DNA from: a virus
Direction: 5' to 3' (one strand)
Virus record (IMG/VR): IMGVR_UViG_3300046692_000605
Location: 1 to 45,548 of that record
Length of the DNA: 45,548 nt
The notes beneath the pieces were generated by a model. The model ran no database searches, was not told where the DNA came from, and saw nothing but the letters and a program-made list of their open reading frames with translations. The first letter of the stretch is position 1, and each line of letters begins with the position of its first letter. The position numbers were made by a program, and so were the translations under genes. Below are positions 29,701 through 38,616 of the stretch, one piece after another.

Positions 29701-29990
29701 GCCAGGCGCAGGCGGAGATCCCCAGCGCGGAGTTCGTCGAGTGGATGGCGTTCTACCAGCTGGAGCCGTGGGGCAGCCACTACGACGATCTCCGGGCAGG
29801 CACGATCGCCTCGATGGTGGCGAACGTCCACCGGAACCCGAAGGCCGCGCCTGACCCGTTCCGCGCGTTGGACTTCATCCCGTGGAACGATTACCACAGC
29901 GCCGCCAATGACGCCGAGCCGATTCTGCTCGACGATCCTGACGCGCAGGCGGATCTGATCGAGCGGGTGATGTTTCCGAAGAGGTCGTGA
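29296..29990 (+). CDS. Tail assembly chaperone, frameshift form (gpGT-like)
   Basis: At 29631-29637 the zero-frame codons read A-AAA-AAC, a canonical -1 slippery heptamer. A -1 shift there enters an open frame to 29990, adding FWFRLALALGKSVGQAQAEI, EFVEWMAFYQLEPWGSHYDD and LRAGTIASMVANVHRNPKAA, which are typical of T-domains that bind the tape measure. No ribosome site supports an independent start for the T frame (first ATG at 29745). This matches the conserved G/GT mechanism of lambda-like tails. Confidence 0.88.
29631..29637 (+). promoter_or_regulatory. Programmed -1 frameshift site
   Basis: Heptamer A AAA AAC in the X XXY YYZ arrangement relative to the gpG frame. GC-rich sequence immediately downstream could form a stimulating structure. 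Confidence 0.88.
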
Positions 29991-30430
29991 TGGCGCGGAA
30001 GAACTTCGAGGTGGAGAACGCCCAGGCGCTGCGGGACACGCTACTGGCACTCGATACGGTCGCGAGCGAGTCGGTGCTGCGGCAGGCCGCCGTGGCCGGC
30101 GCGCGCGAGATATTCGCCGAGGTGAAGCTGCGCGCGCCCGTCGACAAGGGCATCTACGAGGGCAAGCATGGCCCGCACCCGCCGGGCTTCCTGCGCAGCC
30201 ACATCATCATCGCCTACGACGACGAGATGTCGGTGCCCGGCCGGATTGCCTCGTATCTGGTGACCTGGTCGAAGGAGGCGTTCTATGGGCGCTTTCTGGA
30301 GTTCGGCACGTCGAAGATGGCGGCCCAGCCTTTCCTGCGCCCCGCGTTCGAGGCAAAGAAGGGCGCAGCGGCGGCAGCAGTGGACGAAGTGATCCAGACC
30401 AAAGTGAAGGAATTGACCCGTGGCCAATGA
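29990..30430 (+). CDS. HK97 gp10-like neck/tail terminator protein
   Basis: 146 residues from the ATG at 29990 (GAGG, 5 nt; a GTG at 29987 is less likely). The family pattern is NAQALRDTLLALDTVASESV, VLRQAAVAGAREIFAEVKLR, APVDKG, and SYLVTWSKEAFYGRFLEFGT, then MAAQPFLRPAFEAKK. This protein normally acts at the head-tail joint and is usually encoded next to the head closure protein; here it lies after the tail chaperone. It overlaps the tape measure start by 11 nt. Confidence 0.88.
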   Translation: MARKNFEVENAQALRDTLLALDTVASESVLRQAAVAGAREIFAEVKLRAPVDKGIYEGKHGPHPPGFLRSHIIIAYDDEMSVPGRIASYLVTWSKEAFYGRFLEFGTSKMAAQPFLRPAFEAKKGAAAAAVDEVIQTKVKELTRGQ

Positions 30431-33224
30431 CACTATCGTCCGCGTCACCGCTGATGCCAGCGGCTACAGCGCCGGCATGGACGCGGCGAAGCGCAGCCTG
30501 GACAACTTCCTCAGCTCGCAGGAGGCTGCCGCGCGCCGCACCAAGGCCGCCCAGGACGCCATCGCCGAGGCAGCGAAGAACGGATCGGACGCCAGCGCGC
30601 GGGCGATCAACGCCTTCGTCAGCCAGACGGCACGCATGGCCGACACCGTCGGCAAGACGAAGATCCAGCTCCTGGAGCAGAAGGCCGCCCAATTAGGCGT
30701 CACCGATGCGGTCTCCGACTACATCTCCAAGCTGAAGGCGGCCGAGCAGGCGGCCAGCGGCGGCCGGCGCGTGCAGGAAGCGCTTGACGGCATCGGGGCA
30801 TCGGCCCGCCAGACCGCCGCGGCGATGCGCATGGTGCCGGCCCAGATGACTGACATCGTGACGCAGCTCGCCGGTGGCCAGAGCCCGCTGCTGATCCTGA
30901 CGCAGCAGGGCGGGCAGCTGAAGGACATGTTCGGCGGCATCGGCCCGGCCGCGCGCGCCGTGGGAACCTATGTCACCGGCCTGATCAACCCGTTCACGCT
31001 GAGCGCCGCGGCGGCCGGCGCCCTGGCCTACGCCATGTCGCAGGGCGCGAGCGAGTCGAAGGCGTTCAACCAGGCGCTGATCATGACCGGCAACTATGCC
31101 GGCCTGTCGGCGGACCAGTTGGCGACCATGTCGGCCACGGTGAGCCGCACAATCGGCACGCAGGGCCAGGCGGCGGAGGTGCTGGCCAAGATCGCGGCCA
31201 CGGGCAAGATCGCCGGCGACCAGATCGTCGCCATCGGCATTGCCGCCGAGGCGATGGAGAAGGCCACCGGCACGGCCGTCGACAAGACGATCGAGCAGTT
31301 CGTGCAGCTCGGCGACGAGCCGGTGAAGGCGTCGCTGAAGCTGAACGAGCAGTATCACTACCTCACGGCGGCGGTCTACGACCAGATCGTGGCGCTGCAA
31401 GAGCAGGGCAAGAAGGATCAGGCCGCCGCGCTGGCCCAGCAGGCGTACGCCGAGCAGATGAAGGCGCGGGCCGACAAGGTGATCGGTAACCTTGGTTATA
31501 TGGAGCGCGCCTGGAACGCTGTCACCGGTGCGGCGAAGGGCGCGTGGGACGCCATGCTAGGGCTGGGCCGGGCGGCCACGCTGGACGAGATCCGCAACAA
31601 GATCACTGGCGTGCAGAGCCAGATCGCGGATCTGGAGAAGGGCGGCGGCTTCGCCAGCAACGAAGGCGGCGCGGCATTCGGCTCCGGCGCGCGGGCGCGC
31701 GTTGCCCAGATCCAGCGGCTTCGGGAGGAACTGTCGAAGCTCCAGACGCAGGCCAAGCCGCTCGAGGACGCTGGCGCGCAGGCAACCGCACAGGCCGCCA
31801 ACCAGCGCCAGCAGGACGCGATGATCTCGGCGAAGGCCAGACTTGACGCACAGGCCAAGGCCACACGATCGCGCGCCGACCAGCGCAAAGACGAGATCGA
31901 CCAACTCAAGCGGGACGCCGAGACGGTCGGCATGGCCGCCGACGAGTACAACAAGCGCGTCGCTGCGATCGAGGAAAAGTACAAGGACCCGAAGACCCGG
32001 ACGGCCAAGCCCAAAGCCTATCAGGACGACGCGGCGACGAAGTTCCTCCAGCAGCTCCGCGATCAGGACGCCGCCACGCGCGCGACGCTGGAGTCGAGCG
32101 AGAAGCTGACCGCGGCCGAGCGCCAGCAGGCCGAGTTCCTGCAGAAGATCGGCGACCTGAAGAGCAAGACCATCCTGACGGCCGAGCAGAAGAGCCTGCT
32201 GGCCAACCAGGACCAGATCAAGGCACAGCTGGCCCAGAACGTCGAGAACGAGCGCGCGCTGAAGCTCAAGACCGACATCACGAAGCTGGAAGAGCGGTCG
32301 GCCGCCGTCAACGCCCAGATCGGCAACTATCAGAAGTCGCAAGCTGAGCAGTACCAGCGGCAACTGGACGCGCTGGGCCGGGGTAGCGAGGCGCAGAAGC
32401 AGGCCGAGGCCGTGCGCTCGATCTACCGCGAGTACGAAAACCTGCAACTGCAGCTGGAGAAGGCCACGCCCGAGGCGGCACGCAACTCCGCCGCCTACAC
32501 GAAGGCGCAGGACGACATCCGCGCTGGGCTGGATCGGTCGCTGCAGGACTATGACGACTACTACGCCTCGCTGCGCGAAAAGCAGGAGAGCTGGGTCAAC
32601 GGCGCGACGGAGGCCATGGCCAACTATGCCGAGTCGTCGCGAAATGCCATGGCGCAGGCCAGCAGCACGGCCACCAACGCTTTCAAACGGATGGAAGACG
32701 GCATTGTCACGTTCGCGACGACGGGTAAGTTCAATTTCAAGGACTTTGCGCAGTCGGTGATCGCTGACCTGCTGCGCATTCAGACTCGGGCGGCCCTGTC
32801 CGGCATCTTCAGCCAGCTGGGCAGCCTGATCGGCAGTGCCGTCGGTGGTGCGGCAGGCGGAACGGATACCGGGACGGCAGGGGTTTCCAGCACATCCCCC
32901 GTTGACATGAGTTCCGTCTCTGGCGTCGAATTGCGAGCCGCTGGAGGCCCGGTGGCCGCTGGCCAGCCCTATATCGTTGGTGAGGTGGGTCCGGAGCTGT
33001 TTGTGCCGCCGGCGTCTGGGTCGATCGTGCCGAATAACGCATTGGGTGGCGTCGGCGCTGCCGGTGGCGGAGATGTGACGATCGTCCAGCACATCAACGT
33101 CGATAGCCGCGCGGATCAGGCCTCCATCTTGCAGGCAATGGTGCAAGCGAAAAACGCAGCTGTGGCCGAAGTACGAGCGAACCTCATGCGCGGCGGCGAT
33201 CTCAAGCACCTGACGGGGAGGTAG
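30420..33224 (+). CDS. Tail length tape measure protein
   Basis: 934 residues from a GTG. The N-terminal region (VTADASGYSAGMDAAKRSLD) is the usual lambda-type module. Residues about 120-220 are the conserved hydrophobic domain (MVPAQMTDIVTQLAGGQSPL, LLILTQQGGQLKDMFGGIGP, LSAAAAGALAYAMSQGASES). A long charged coiled coil runs through about 390-720, and the C-terminal lambda gpH-type domain (NFKDFAQSVIADLLRIQTRA, then a Gly-rich SAVGGAAGG) follows, ending with GGDVTIVQHINVDSRADQ. Its length should set tail length. Confidence 0.95.
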   Translation: MANDTIVRVTADASGYSAGMDAAKRSLDNFLSSQEAAARRTKAAQDAIAEAAKNGSDASARAINAFVSQTARMADTVGKTKIQLLEQKAAQLGVTDAVSDYISKLKAAEQAASGGRRVQEALDGIGASARQTAAAMRMVPAQMTDIVTQLAGGQSPLLILTQQGGQLKDMFGGIGPAARAVGTYVTGLINPFTLSAAAAGALAYAMSQGASESKAFNQALIMTGNYAGLSADQLATMSATVSRTIGTQGQAAEVLAKIAATGKIAGDQIVAIGIAAEAMEKATGTAVDKTIEQFVQLGDEPVKASLKLNEQYHYLTAAVYDQIVALQEQGKKDQAAALAQQAYAEQMKARADKVIGNLGYMERAWNAVTGAAKGAWDAMLGLGRAATLDEIRNKITGVQSQIADLEKGGGFASNEGGAAFGSGARARVAQIQRLREELSKLQTQAKPLEDAGAQATAQAANQRQQDAMISAKARLDAQAKATRSRADQRKDEIDQLKRDAETVGMAADEYNKRVAAIEEKYKDPKTRTAKPKAYQDDAATKFLQQLRDQDAATRATLESSEKLTAAERQQAEFLQKIGDLKSKTILTAEQKSLLANQDQIKAQLAQNVENERALKLKTDITKLEERSAAVNAQIGNYQKSQAEQYQRQLDALGRGSEAQKQAEAVRSIYREYENLQLQLEKATPEAARNSAAYTKAQDDIRAGLDRSLQDYDDYYASLREKQESWVNGATEAMANYAESSRNAMAQASSTATNAFKRMEDGIVTFATTGKFNFKDFAQSVIADLLRIQTRAALSGIFSQLGSLIGSAVGGAAGGTDTGTAGVSSTSPVDMSSVSGVELRAAGGPVAAGQPYIVGEVGPELFVPPASGSIVPNNALGGVGAAGGGDVTIVQHINVDSRADQASILQAMVQAKNAAVAEVRANLMRGGDLKHLTGR

Positions 33225-33226
33225 AA

Positions 33227-33817
33227 ATGGCGACGTTGGAGTGGCCGGAGAGCCTGGTGCCGGCGAAGGCGACGTGGGGCCTGAAGTCGAATACGGAGGG
33301 ATTCAACTCGCCGTTGAACGGCTCTGTCCAGACAGTTGAGCGCCCCGGCGCTCGTTGGAAGATAACGCTGGAATTTCCGCCCAAGAACGAGCGGGAGCGC
33401 GGGCAACTGGAAGCATTCCTGGCATCGATTGGTGGCTTGGCTGGAAGATTCACGATCTGGCCGCATGGGCGCCCAGGAAACTCGATGTTCGCGCCCCTCG
33501 TGAACGGCTCCATGACGAACTTCAAGATGCTCCCCACGAAGTCGTGGCCGGCGAGCACGCTGGTCCTGCGCGCCGGTGACTACCTGGCCGTCGGGGGTGA
33601 GCTGAAGATTGTCACCGCCGACGTCACCAGTAGCGCGGGAGGGTTGGCCACAGTGCCGGTGGCGCCGCCGTTCCGCAATGCCCCGACGAACAATGCCGCG
33701 ATCACCTTGGACAAGCCGCGCACGACCATGATGTTGACGGCCGACGAGTACGGGGTGCCGGTGCTACCTGGCCGCATCTCCGACTCGGTCGTGATCAGTG
33801 CTTCGGAGGTCTTCTGA
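33227..33817 (+). CDS. Distal tail / minor tail protein
   Basis: 196 residues, beta-rich: TLEWPESLVPAKATWGLKSN, then VQTVERPGARWKITLEFPPK, LEAFLASIGGLAGRFTIWPH and a C-terminal DEYGVPVLPGRISDSVVISA. It belongs to a siphophage tail-tip type found between the tape measure and the DUF2163-like gene. It starts 2 nt after the tape measure stop. Confidence 0.75.
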   Translation: MATLEWPESLVPAKATWGLKSNTEGFNSPLNGSVQTVERPGARWKITLEFPPKNERERGQLEAFLASIGGLAGRFTIWPHGRPGNSMFAPLVNGSMTNFKMLPTKSWPASTLVLRAGDYLAVGGELKIVTADVTSSAGGLATVPVAPPFRNAPTNNAAITLDKPRTTMMLTADEYGVPVLPGRISDSVVISASEVF

Positions 33818-34368
33818 TGAACCGCAGTATGGATGCTGGGACAGCAGAGGCCGTTGTCGCCAGCCACGTTCCCTACATCTTCTTCGTGCGGATGGACTTC
33901 TCGCAGCCGCTGTGCGTTTGCAGCGCGGCGTATGACGTGTTCTGGAACGGGATCAGCTGGGTTGGCCTGGGCACACTGGGGAGCATCGAGCCGATTCAGG
34001 AGCAGGCGGGCCTTGAGGCCATCGGCGTTCGCTTGACGCTTTCTGGTGTGCCCAGCGAACTGATCGCTATCACCCTTGGGGAGCAGTACCAGGGCAATCC
34101 CTGCCGGATCTGGTTCGCGCCACTGCGGGACGATATGCGGCTGCTGGTCGATCCGGTCCGGCTCTTCGATGGCCGCATGGACACCATGGACACGGAGGTG
34201 GGCGAGACGGCGACGATCACCGTGGCCGCGGAGTCGCGAATGGCATCGTGGGATAGGCCCAAGGTGCGCCGCTACAACAACGAAGACCAGCTGAGCCGCT
34301 ACGCCGGTGATCGCGGCTTCGAGTACGTGGCCCAGATGGTCGAGAAGCAATTGCTGTGGGGACGCTGA
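33817..34368 (+). CDS. DUF2163-like minor tail protein
   Basis: 183 residues: FFVRMDFSQPLCVCSAAYDV, WVGLGTLGSIEPIQEQAGLE, VRLTLSGVPSELIAITLGEQ, and RLFDGRMDTMDTEVGETATI, ending FEYVAQMVEKQLLWG. The pattern fits tail-hub proteins that join the distal ring to the J-like tip. It overlaps both neighbours by one base or ATGA-type junctions. Confidence 0.78.
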   Translation: MNRSMDAGTAEAVVASHVPYIFFVRMDFSQPLCVCSAAYDVFWNGISWVGLGTLGSIEPIQEQAGLEAIGVRLTLSGVPSELIAITLGEQYQGNPCRIWFAPLRDDMRLLVDPVRLFDGRMDTMDTEVGETATITVAAESRMASWDRPKVRRYNNEDQLSRYAGDRGFEYVAQMVEKQLLWGR

Positions 34369-34769
34369 TGCAGCGCTTGATTGACTGGCCGACACGGCTA
34401 ACAGATTTCGTAGAAGCCCGCCGCGCGCGGGCTTTTTCTTGGGGTGAATCCGATTGCTGCTTGTTCGTTTGCGACGGGATCGAAGCTTTCACAGGCGCGG
34501 ACCCCGGCGCGCGCTGGCGGGGCGTGTATTCGAGTGAGAAGGGCGCTCGGCGGATCCTGCGGGACAACGGGGGCGTGCTGGGCGTCGCGACCTTGGCATT
34601 CGGGCCCGCCGTGCCGGCTCCGCTCGCTGGACGCGGCGACGTGGTGCTGGTCGATACGCCCTATGGCGATGCGCTGGCGCTATGCGTCGGAACTGCTATA
34701 GCCGCGCAAGGCGCACTCGGGATTGAGTTCCTGCCCCTGCACGTGGCTCGGGCAACTTGGAAGATATAG
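34368..34769 (+). CDS. DUF6950/NlpC-P60-related minor tail protein
   Basis: 133 residues from the ATG at 34368 (TGATG overlap). WGESDCCLFVCDGIEAFTGA has the Cys-centred motif of NlpC/P60-like folds found in tail-tip proteins; RGDVVLVDTPYGDALALCVG supplies the region where the His of the dyad would lie, but no clear His is seen there (HVARATW at the end). Enzyme activity on the cell wall is therefore doubtful. The codons for EARRARAFSWGES overlap a strong terminator-like hairpin. Confidence 0.75.
   Translation: MQRLIDWPTRLTDFVEARRARAFSWGESDCCLFVCDGIEAFTGADPGARWRGVYSSEKGARRILRDNGGVLGVATLAFGPAVPAPLAGRGDVVLVDTPYGDALALCVGTAIAAQGALGIEFLPLHVARATWKI
34414..34438 (+). terminator. Terminator-like hairpin inside a coding sequence
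   Basis: Stem AAGCCCGC/GCGGGCTT (34414-34421 with 34427-34434), a 5-nt loop, followed by TTT and then CTT. It lies about 50 nt into the DUF6950-like gene and upstream of the J-like gene, in sense orientation. Confidence 0.65.
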
Positions 34770-34781
34770 GGAGACGGCCAG

Positions 34782-37700
34782 ATGCCGGTGATTATTCCGT
34801 TCATCCCGGCGCTTGTGGCAGCTGCCGCGACTGCCGCTGGCGCGTCTGCCATCGTCGCGACTGCGCTGATGATCGCTGCGTCGCTGATAGTCGGAATGGT
34901 ATCGAAGCCGAAGTCTCTCAACGGCTTTTCATCGGAGGCGCAAGGCCGGACGCAGGTTGTCCGCTCAAACGTACAGCCTCGCAACATGATCTATGGCCGC
35001 GCGATGACGTCCGGGCCACTGGTGTTCGCAGGCAGCACGGATGGGAACGGCAAGAAGAACCAGTATATGCACCTCGTCATCGCCTTGGCGGATCACGAGT
35101 GCGACGCAGTGGAAGAGGTCTATCTCGGCGAATCACCTGTGGGCGCTCTGGATCCCAACGGCTATGTGCTGACCGCGCCATTCAAGAAGATCCAGATGGT
35201 CAATCGGCGGTTCAGCCAGGCTGTGCCGATGGGAGAGACCACGGCGGTGCTGTCTCCGGGCGAGGCAATCCACAAGATCATCTCGATCGAAACCTTTGGT
35301 GGCGAGAACTACGCGGGCTCGGTGAACTTCTCGTTCACGCCCGACTCGATGTCGGTCACCGTCACCGACATTGAGCCCGGTGTCAACAAGGTGATCATGG
35401 AGTACGAAGCGGAGGTCGGCTCCCCGCTGGTGCGCGTGAGAACACACCTCGGCTCGCCATATCAGGAGGCCGACCCGGTGATGGTGTCTGAGATTCCTGG
35501 CTGGACGTGGACACACCAGCTGCGTGGCGTCTGCTACCTATATGTGCGGCTGGAATACGACATCGACGTGTTTCCCAACGGCCTGCCGAATATCAAGGCC
35601 CTGGTGCGCGGCAAGAAGGTGCTGGATCCCCGCGTCGGTACCGTCGCGTGGAGCGACAACTGGGCGCTGTGTGTCAACGACTACCTGCGGGACGAGCGCG
35701 GCTTCGGCTGCACCGATACCGACGTCGACGTTCAGTCCGTGATCATTGCGGCGAACATCTCGGACGAGTACGTGGCGGTCGCGCCGGAGCGCTACCAGCG
35801 CAGCTACAGCTGCAACGGCATCGTCATGCTGGATAAGTCGCCGCGCGACAACCTCGCGGAGATGGTCACGGCCGGCGGCGCCACTGTGACGATCACCGGT
35901 GGTGTTTTCCGGGTCTTCGCCGGTGCCTACGACCTCGCGACCGTGACGCTTACGGAGAGCGACCTGCGCGGCCCGGTGAAGGTCCAAGCGCGCACGCCGC
36001 GCCGGGATCTCTTCAACCGCGTCAAGGGAACCTTCATCAATCCGTCGAACAGCTGGCAGCCGAGTGACTTCCCGGCCGTCGAGAACCCGCTGTATGCCCA
36101 GCAGGACGGCGAGGTGATCGACCGCGACATTGAACTGCCATTCACGACCGACTCCTTTCAGGCCCAGCGCCTAGCGAAGATCATCCTGGAGCGGTCGAGG
36201 CAGGGCATCGTCGTCGACTTTCCCGCGAAGCTCACGGCGTTCCCGCTGACCGCCTACAGCACCGTCAAGGTCACGCTGCCGAAGTTCGGCTGGTCGGAAA
36301 AGGTTTTCCGCGTCATGTCGTGGAAGATGTCCGACGACGGGGGCATCGACCTGATGCTGAACGAGGAAGCCGCGGCGGTCTATGACTGGGCCTACGGCGA
36401 CGCGACTGTGGTGGACCCGGTACCGGACACGAACCTGCCGGACCCCTTCAAAGTCGAGACGCTGGGGGCGTTCACGCTCGATTCTGGGGAAGACCAGCTT
36501 GTCATGGGCGGCGGCGGCCAGGTGGTCACGCGGATCCTCGCTAAGTGGCCGCCTGTGGTGGACGCGGCGGTATCCCAGACGGGACGCATCGAGCTGGAGT
36601 ACAAGACGCTCGAAGCCGAGACCTGGAGCGCGCTGGCGCCGGTGAGCGCGAGCACCACCAGCACCTACATTTCGCCAGTCGAAGACGGCGGCCGGTATCT
36701 GGTGCGCGGGCGCGTGGTTTCGGGCATCGGCGTGCGCAGCCCGACATGGACGTACTCGGCACTCCACACGGTTGTGGGCAAGCTCGCGCCGCCGGCGAAC
36801 CTGACGGGGCTGTCGCTGGCCGCCATCAACGGATTCGCCAACCTGACGTGGGACGCGGCGGAGGAACTGGATGTCCGGGTGGGCGGGCAGGCGCGGATCC
36901 GGCACACGACCGACACGGAACAGCCGAGCTGGGGAAGCGCGATCGACATCGGCGGCTATATCTCCGGTGCGGCCAACTCCGCGCAGCTGCCGCTGCTCTC
37001 TGGCGTCTACCTGGCCAAATGGATCGACTCGACGGGCCACGAGTCACCGAGCGCGACCATGGTGGTGACCACCGCGCCGTCCCTGAGCAGCCTGAACATC
37101 GTCGCGGCGGTGATCGAGCAGCCGGCATTCGCTGGCGCGAAGTCGAACATCGTCTACGACCCTGCGCTCAACGGCATCAAGCTGGTCGGCTCAGGCCTGA
37201 TTGATGATCAGGGCCTGAGCGACGCCGGCGGCCTGTGGGATAGCCAGGGCACGATCGATGGGCTGGGACTTATCGACACGGTCGTGGGCGCGGGTGGCTG
37301 GGGGCTGATCGACTCGCTCGACGGCATCGTCTCGAACGGCACGTACCAGTTCGCCAACACGTTCGACCTCGGCGTGGTGGAGAAGTCGCGCCTCACGGCA
37401 ACGATCGACGCGATCTCGTTTGACACCGGCGATCAGATCGACTTCCGGTATGACCTCGTCGACACGTGGGAGTCTATCGACGGCAACCGCATCAGCGACA
37501 CCGTCGTTTCGCTCTACGTGCGCACGACGAACGACAACCCGGCAGGCTCGCCAGTTTGGGGGGAGTGGCAGCACTTCGCGATGGGCGACTACGAGGCGCG
37601 CGCGTTCCAGTGGAAGGTTGAGCTGGAAAGCGGCTCGACATCGCACAACGTGGTCGTGACGGGCCTGACGGTCAATATCGACATGCCGGACCGTAGGGAG

Positions 37701-37919
37701 TCGGCGCGCGATGTCATCTCTGGCGCAGGCGCCAAGGTCATCACCTTCGACAAGGTCTTCCGAATCCCGCCTGTGCTGGGCATCACGGCCCAGAACATGG
37801 GGCAGGGCGACTACTTCGTCATCACCGGCAAGGCCGAGTTTGGATTCACTATCACCTTCTACAACGCCGCAAGCACTCCCGTGTCGCGCAAGTTCGACTG
37901 GGATGCTGTTGCCTACTAA
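34782..37919 (+). CDS. Tail tip / host specificity protein (gpJ-like)
   Basis: 1045 residues. The N-terminal 5-42 are hydrophobic (PFIPALVAAAATAAGASAIV). The conserved tip region follows: VVRSNVQPRNMIYGRAMTSG, MHLVIALADHECDAVEEVYL, and RGVCYLYVRLEYDIDVFPNG with PNIKALVRGKKVLDP. Residues about 320-530 correspond to the hub domains (LAEMVTAGGATVTITGGVFR). FN3-like segments occur near 610-690, and strand-rich C-terminal domains near 850-1045 probably contact the receptor. GGGAG precedes the ATG. Confidence 0.92.
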   Translation: MPVIIPFIPALVAAAATAAGASAIVATALMIAASLIVGMVSKPKSLNGFSSEAQGRTQVVRSNVQPRNMIYGRAMTSGPLVFAGSTDGNGKKNQYMHLVIALADHECDAVEEVYLGESPVGALDPNGYVLTAPFKKIQMVNRRFSQAVPMGETTAVLSPGEAIHKIISIETFGGENYAGSVNFSFTPDSMSVTVTDIEPGVNKVIMEYEAEVGSPLVRVRTHLGSPYQEADPVMVSEIPGWTWTHQLRGVCYLYVRLEYDIDVFPNGLPNIKALVRGKKVLDPRVGTVAWSDNWALCVNDYLRDERGFGCTDTDVDVQSVIIAANISDEYVAVAPERYQRSYSCNGIVMLDKSPRDNLAEMVTAGGATVTITGGVFRVFAGAYDLATVTLTESDLRGPVKVQARTPRRDLFNRVKGTFINPSNSWQPSDFPAVENPLYAQQDGEVIDRDIELPFTTDSFQAQRLAKIILERSRQGIVVDFPAKLTAFPLTAYSTVKVTLPKFGWSEKVFRVMSWKMSDDGGIDLMLNEEAAAVYDWAYGDATVVDPVPDTNLPDPFKVETLGAFTLDSGEDQLVMGGGGQVVTRILAKWPPVVDAAVSQTGRIELEYKTLEAETWSALAPVSASTTSTYISPVEDGGRYLVRGRVVSGIGVRSPTWTYSALHTVVGKLAPPANLTGLSLAAINGFANLTWDAAEELDVRVGGQARIRHTTDTEQPSWGSAIDIGGYISGAANSAQLPLLSGVYLAKWIDSTGHESPSATMVVTTAPSLSSLNIVAAVIEQPAFAGAKSNIVYDPALNGIKLVGSGLIDDQGLSDAGGLWDSQGTIDGLGLIDTVVGAGGWGLIDSLDGIVSNGTYQFANTFDLGVVEKSRLTATIDAISFDTGDQIDFRYDLVDTWESIDGNRISDTVVSLYVRTTNDNPAGSPVWGEWQHFAMGDYEARAFQWKVELESGSTSHNVVVTGLTVNIDMPDRRESARDVISGAGAKVITFDKVFRIPPVLGITAQNMGQGDYFVITGKAEFGFTITFYNAASTPVSRKFDWDAVAY

Positions 37920-37933
37920 CGCGAGAGGAAAGC

Positions 37934-38608
37934 ATGTCCCAACATGACATGGACGTTGCCAACCAGGCAGGTGCAGCGTTCCGCGCCGATATGAACCAGG
38001 CGCTGCAGGCGCTGGCCAGCACGAGTTCGGGATCGGTGGCGCCAACCACGACCTTCGCATATCAGTTCTGGGCGGACACCAACGCCGGGCTCCTGAAGAT
38101 GCGGAATGCCGCGAACAATGCCTGGATCACCATCGGCCTGCTTGGCGTCCAGAACCTGGGGCACATCCTCCCCGGAACAGTCGTGTTCCATGCCAAGAGC
38201 GTGGCGCCAGCCGGCTACCTCAAGGCCAATGGCGGTGCTGTATCCCGGAATACCTACGCGGATCTGTTCGCCGAGATCGGGACGACCTTCGGTGCCGGGG
38301 ACGGTTCGACGACCTTCAATCTGCCGGATCTTCGTGGGGAGTTCGTTCGAGGATGGGATGACGGTCGCGGCCTCGACACCGGACGCGGGTTCGGTACTTT
38401 GCAGACCGAGATGATTGGACCGCACACCCACAACACTATTGCCGCTGCATCTGGCGTCACGGGCGGCGCTGAAAGCATTGCATATATGCCCGGCGATAAC
38501 AACGGGTTGCATGTGGTGATCAGTAACGGCTCACACGGCGTGCAGCCAAACACCGGCACAGAGAATCGCCCGCGCAACGTCGGCCTGCTGGCCTGCATCA
38601 AGTACTAA
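37934..38608 (+). CDS. Tail fibre with tail-collar domain
   Basis: 224 residues. The tail-collar motif is explicit: GTVVFHAKSVAPAGYLKANG, YADLFAEIGTTFGAGDGSTT, FNLPDLRGEFVRGWDDGRGL. The C-terminus ENRPRNVGLLACIKY is the family signature. The distal part carries histidines (GPHTHNT) that in related fibres bind metal. It is likely a short receptor-binding fibre, followed by its chaperone. Confidence 0.92.
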   Translation: MSQHDMDVANQAGAAFRADMNQALQALASTSSGSVAPTTTFAYQFWADTNAGLLKMRNAANNAWITIGLLGVQNLGHILPGTVVFHAKSVAPAGYLKANGGAVSRNTYADLFAEIGTTFGAGDGSTTFNLPDLRGEFVRGWDDGRGLDTGRGFGTLQTEMIGPHTHNTIAAASGVTGGAESIAYMPGDNNGLHVVISNGSHGVQPNTGTENRPRNVGLLACIKY

Positions 38609-38616
38609 GGACTCCC

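Noticed and set aside
31557-33209. Long minus-strand open frame opposite the tape measure gene
   Set aside because: Low-quality Leu/Arg/Val-rich antisense frame; the tape measure assignment is secure.
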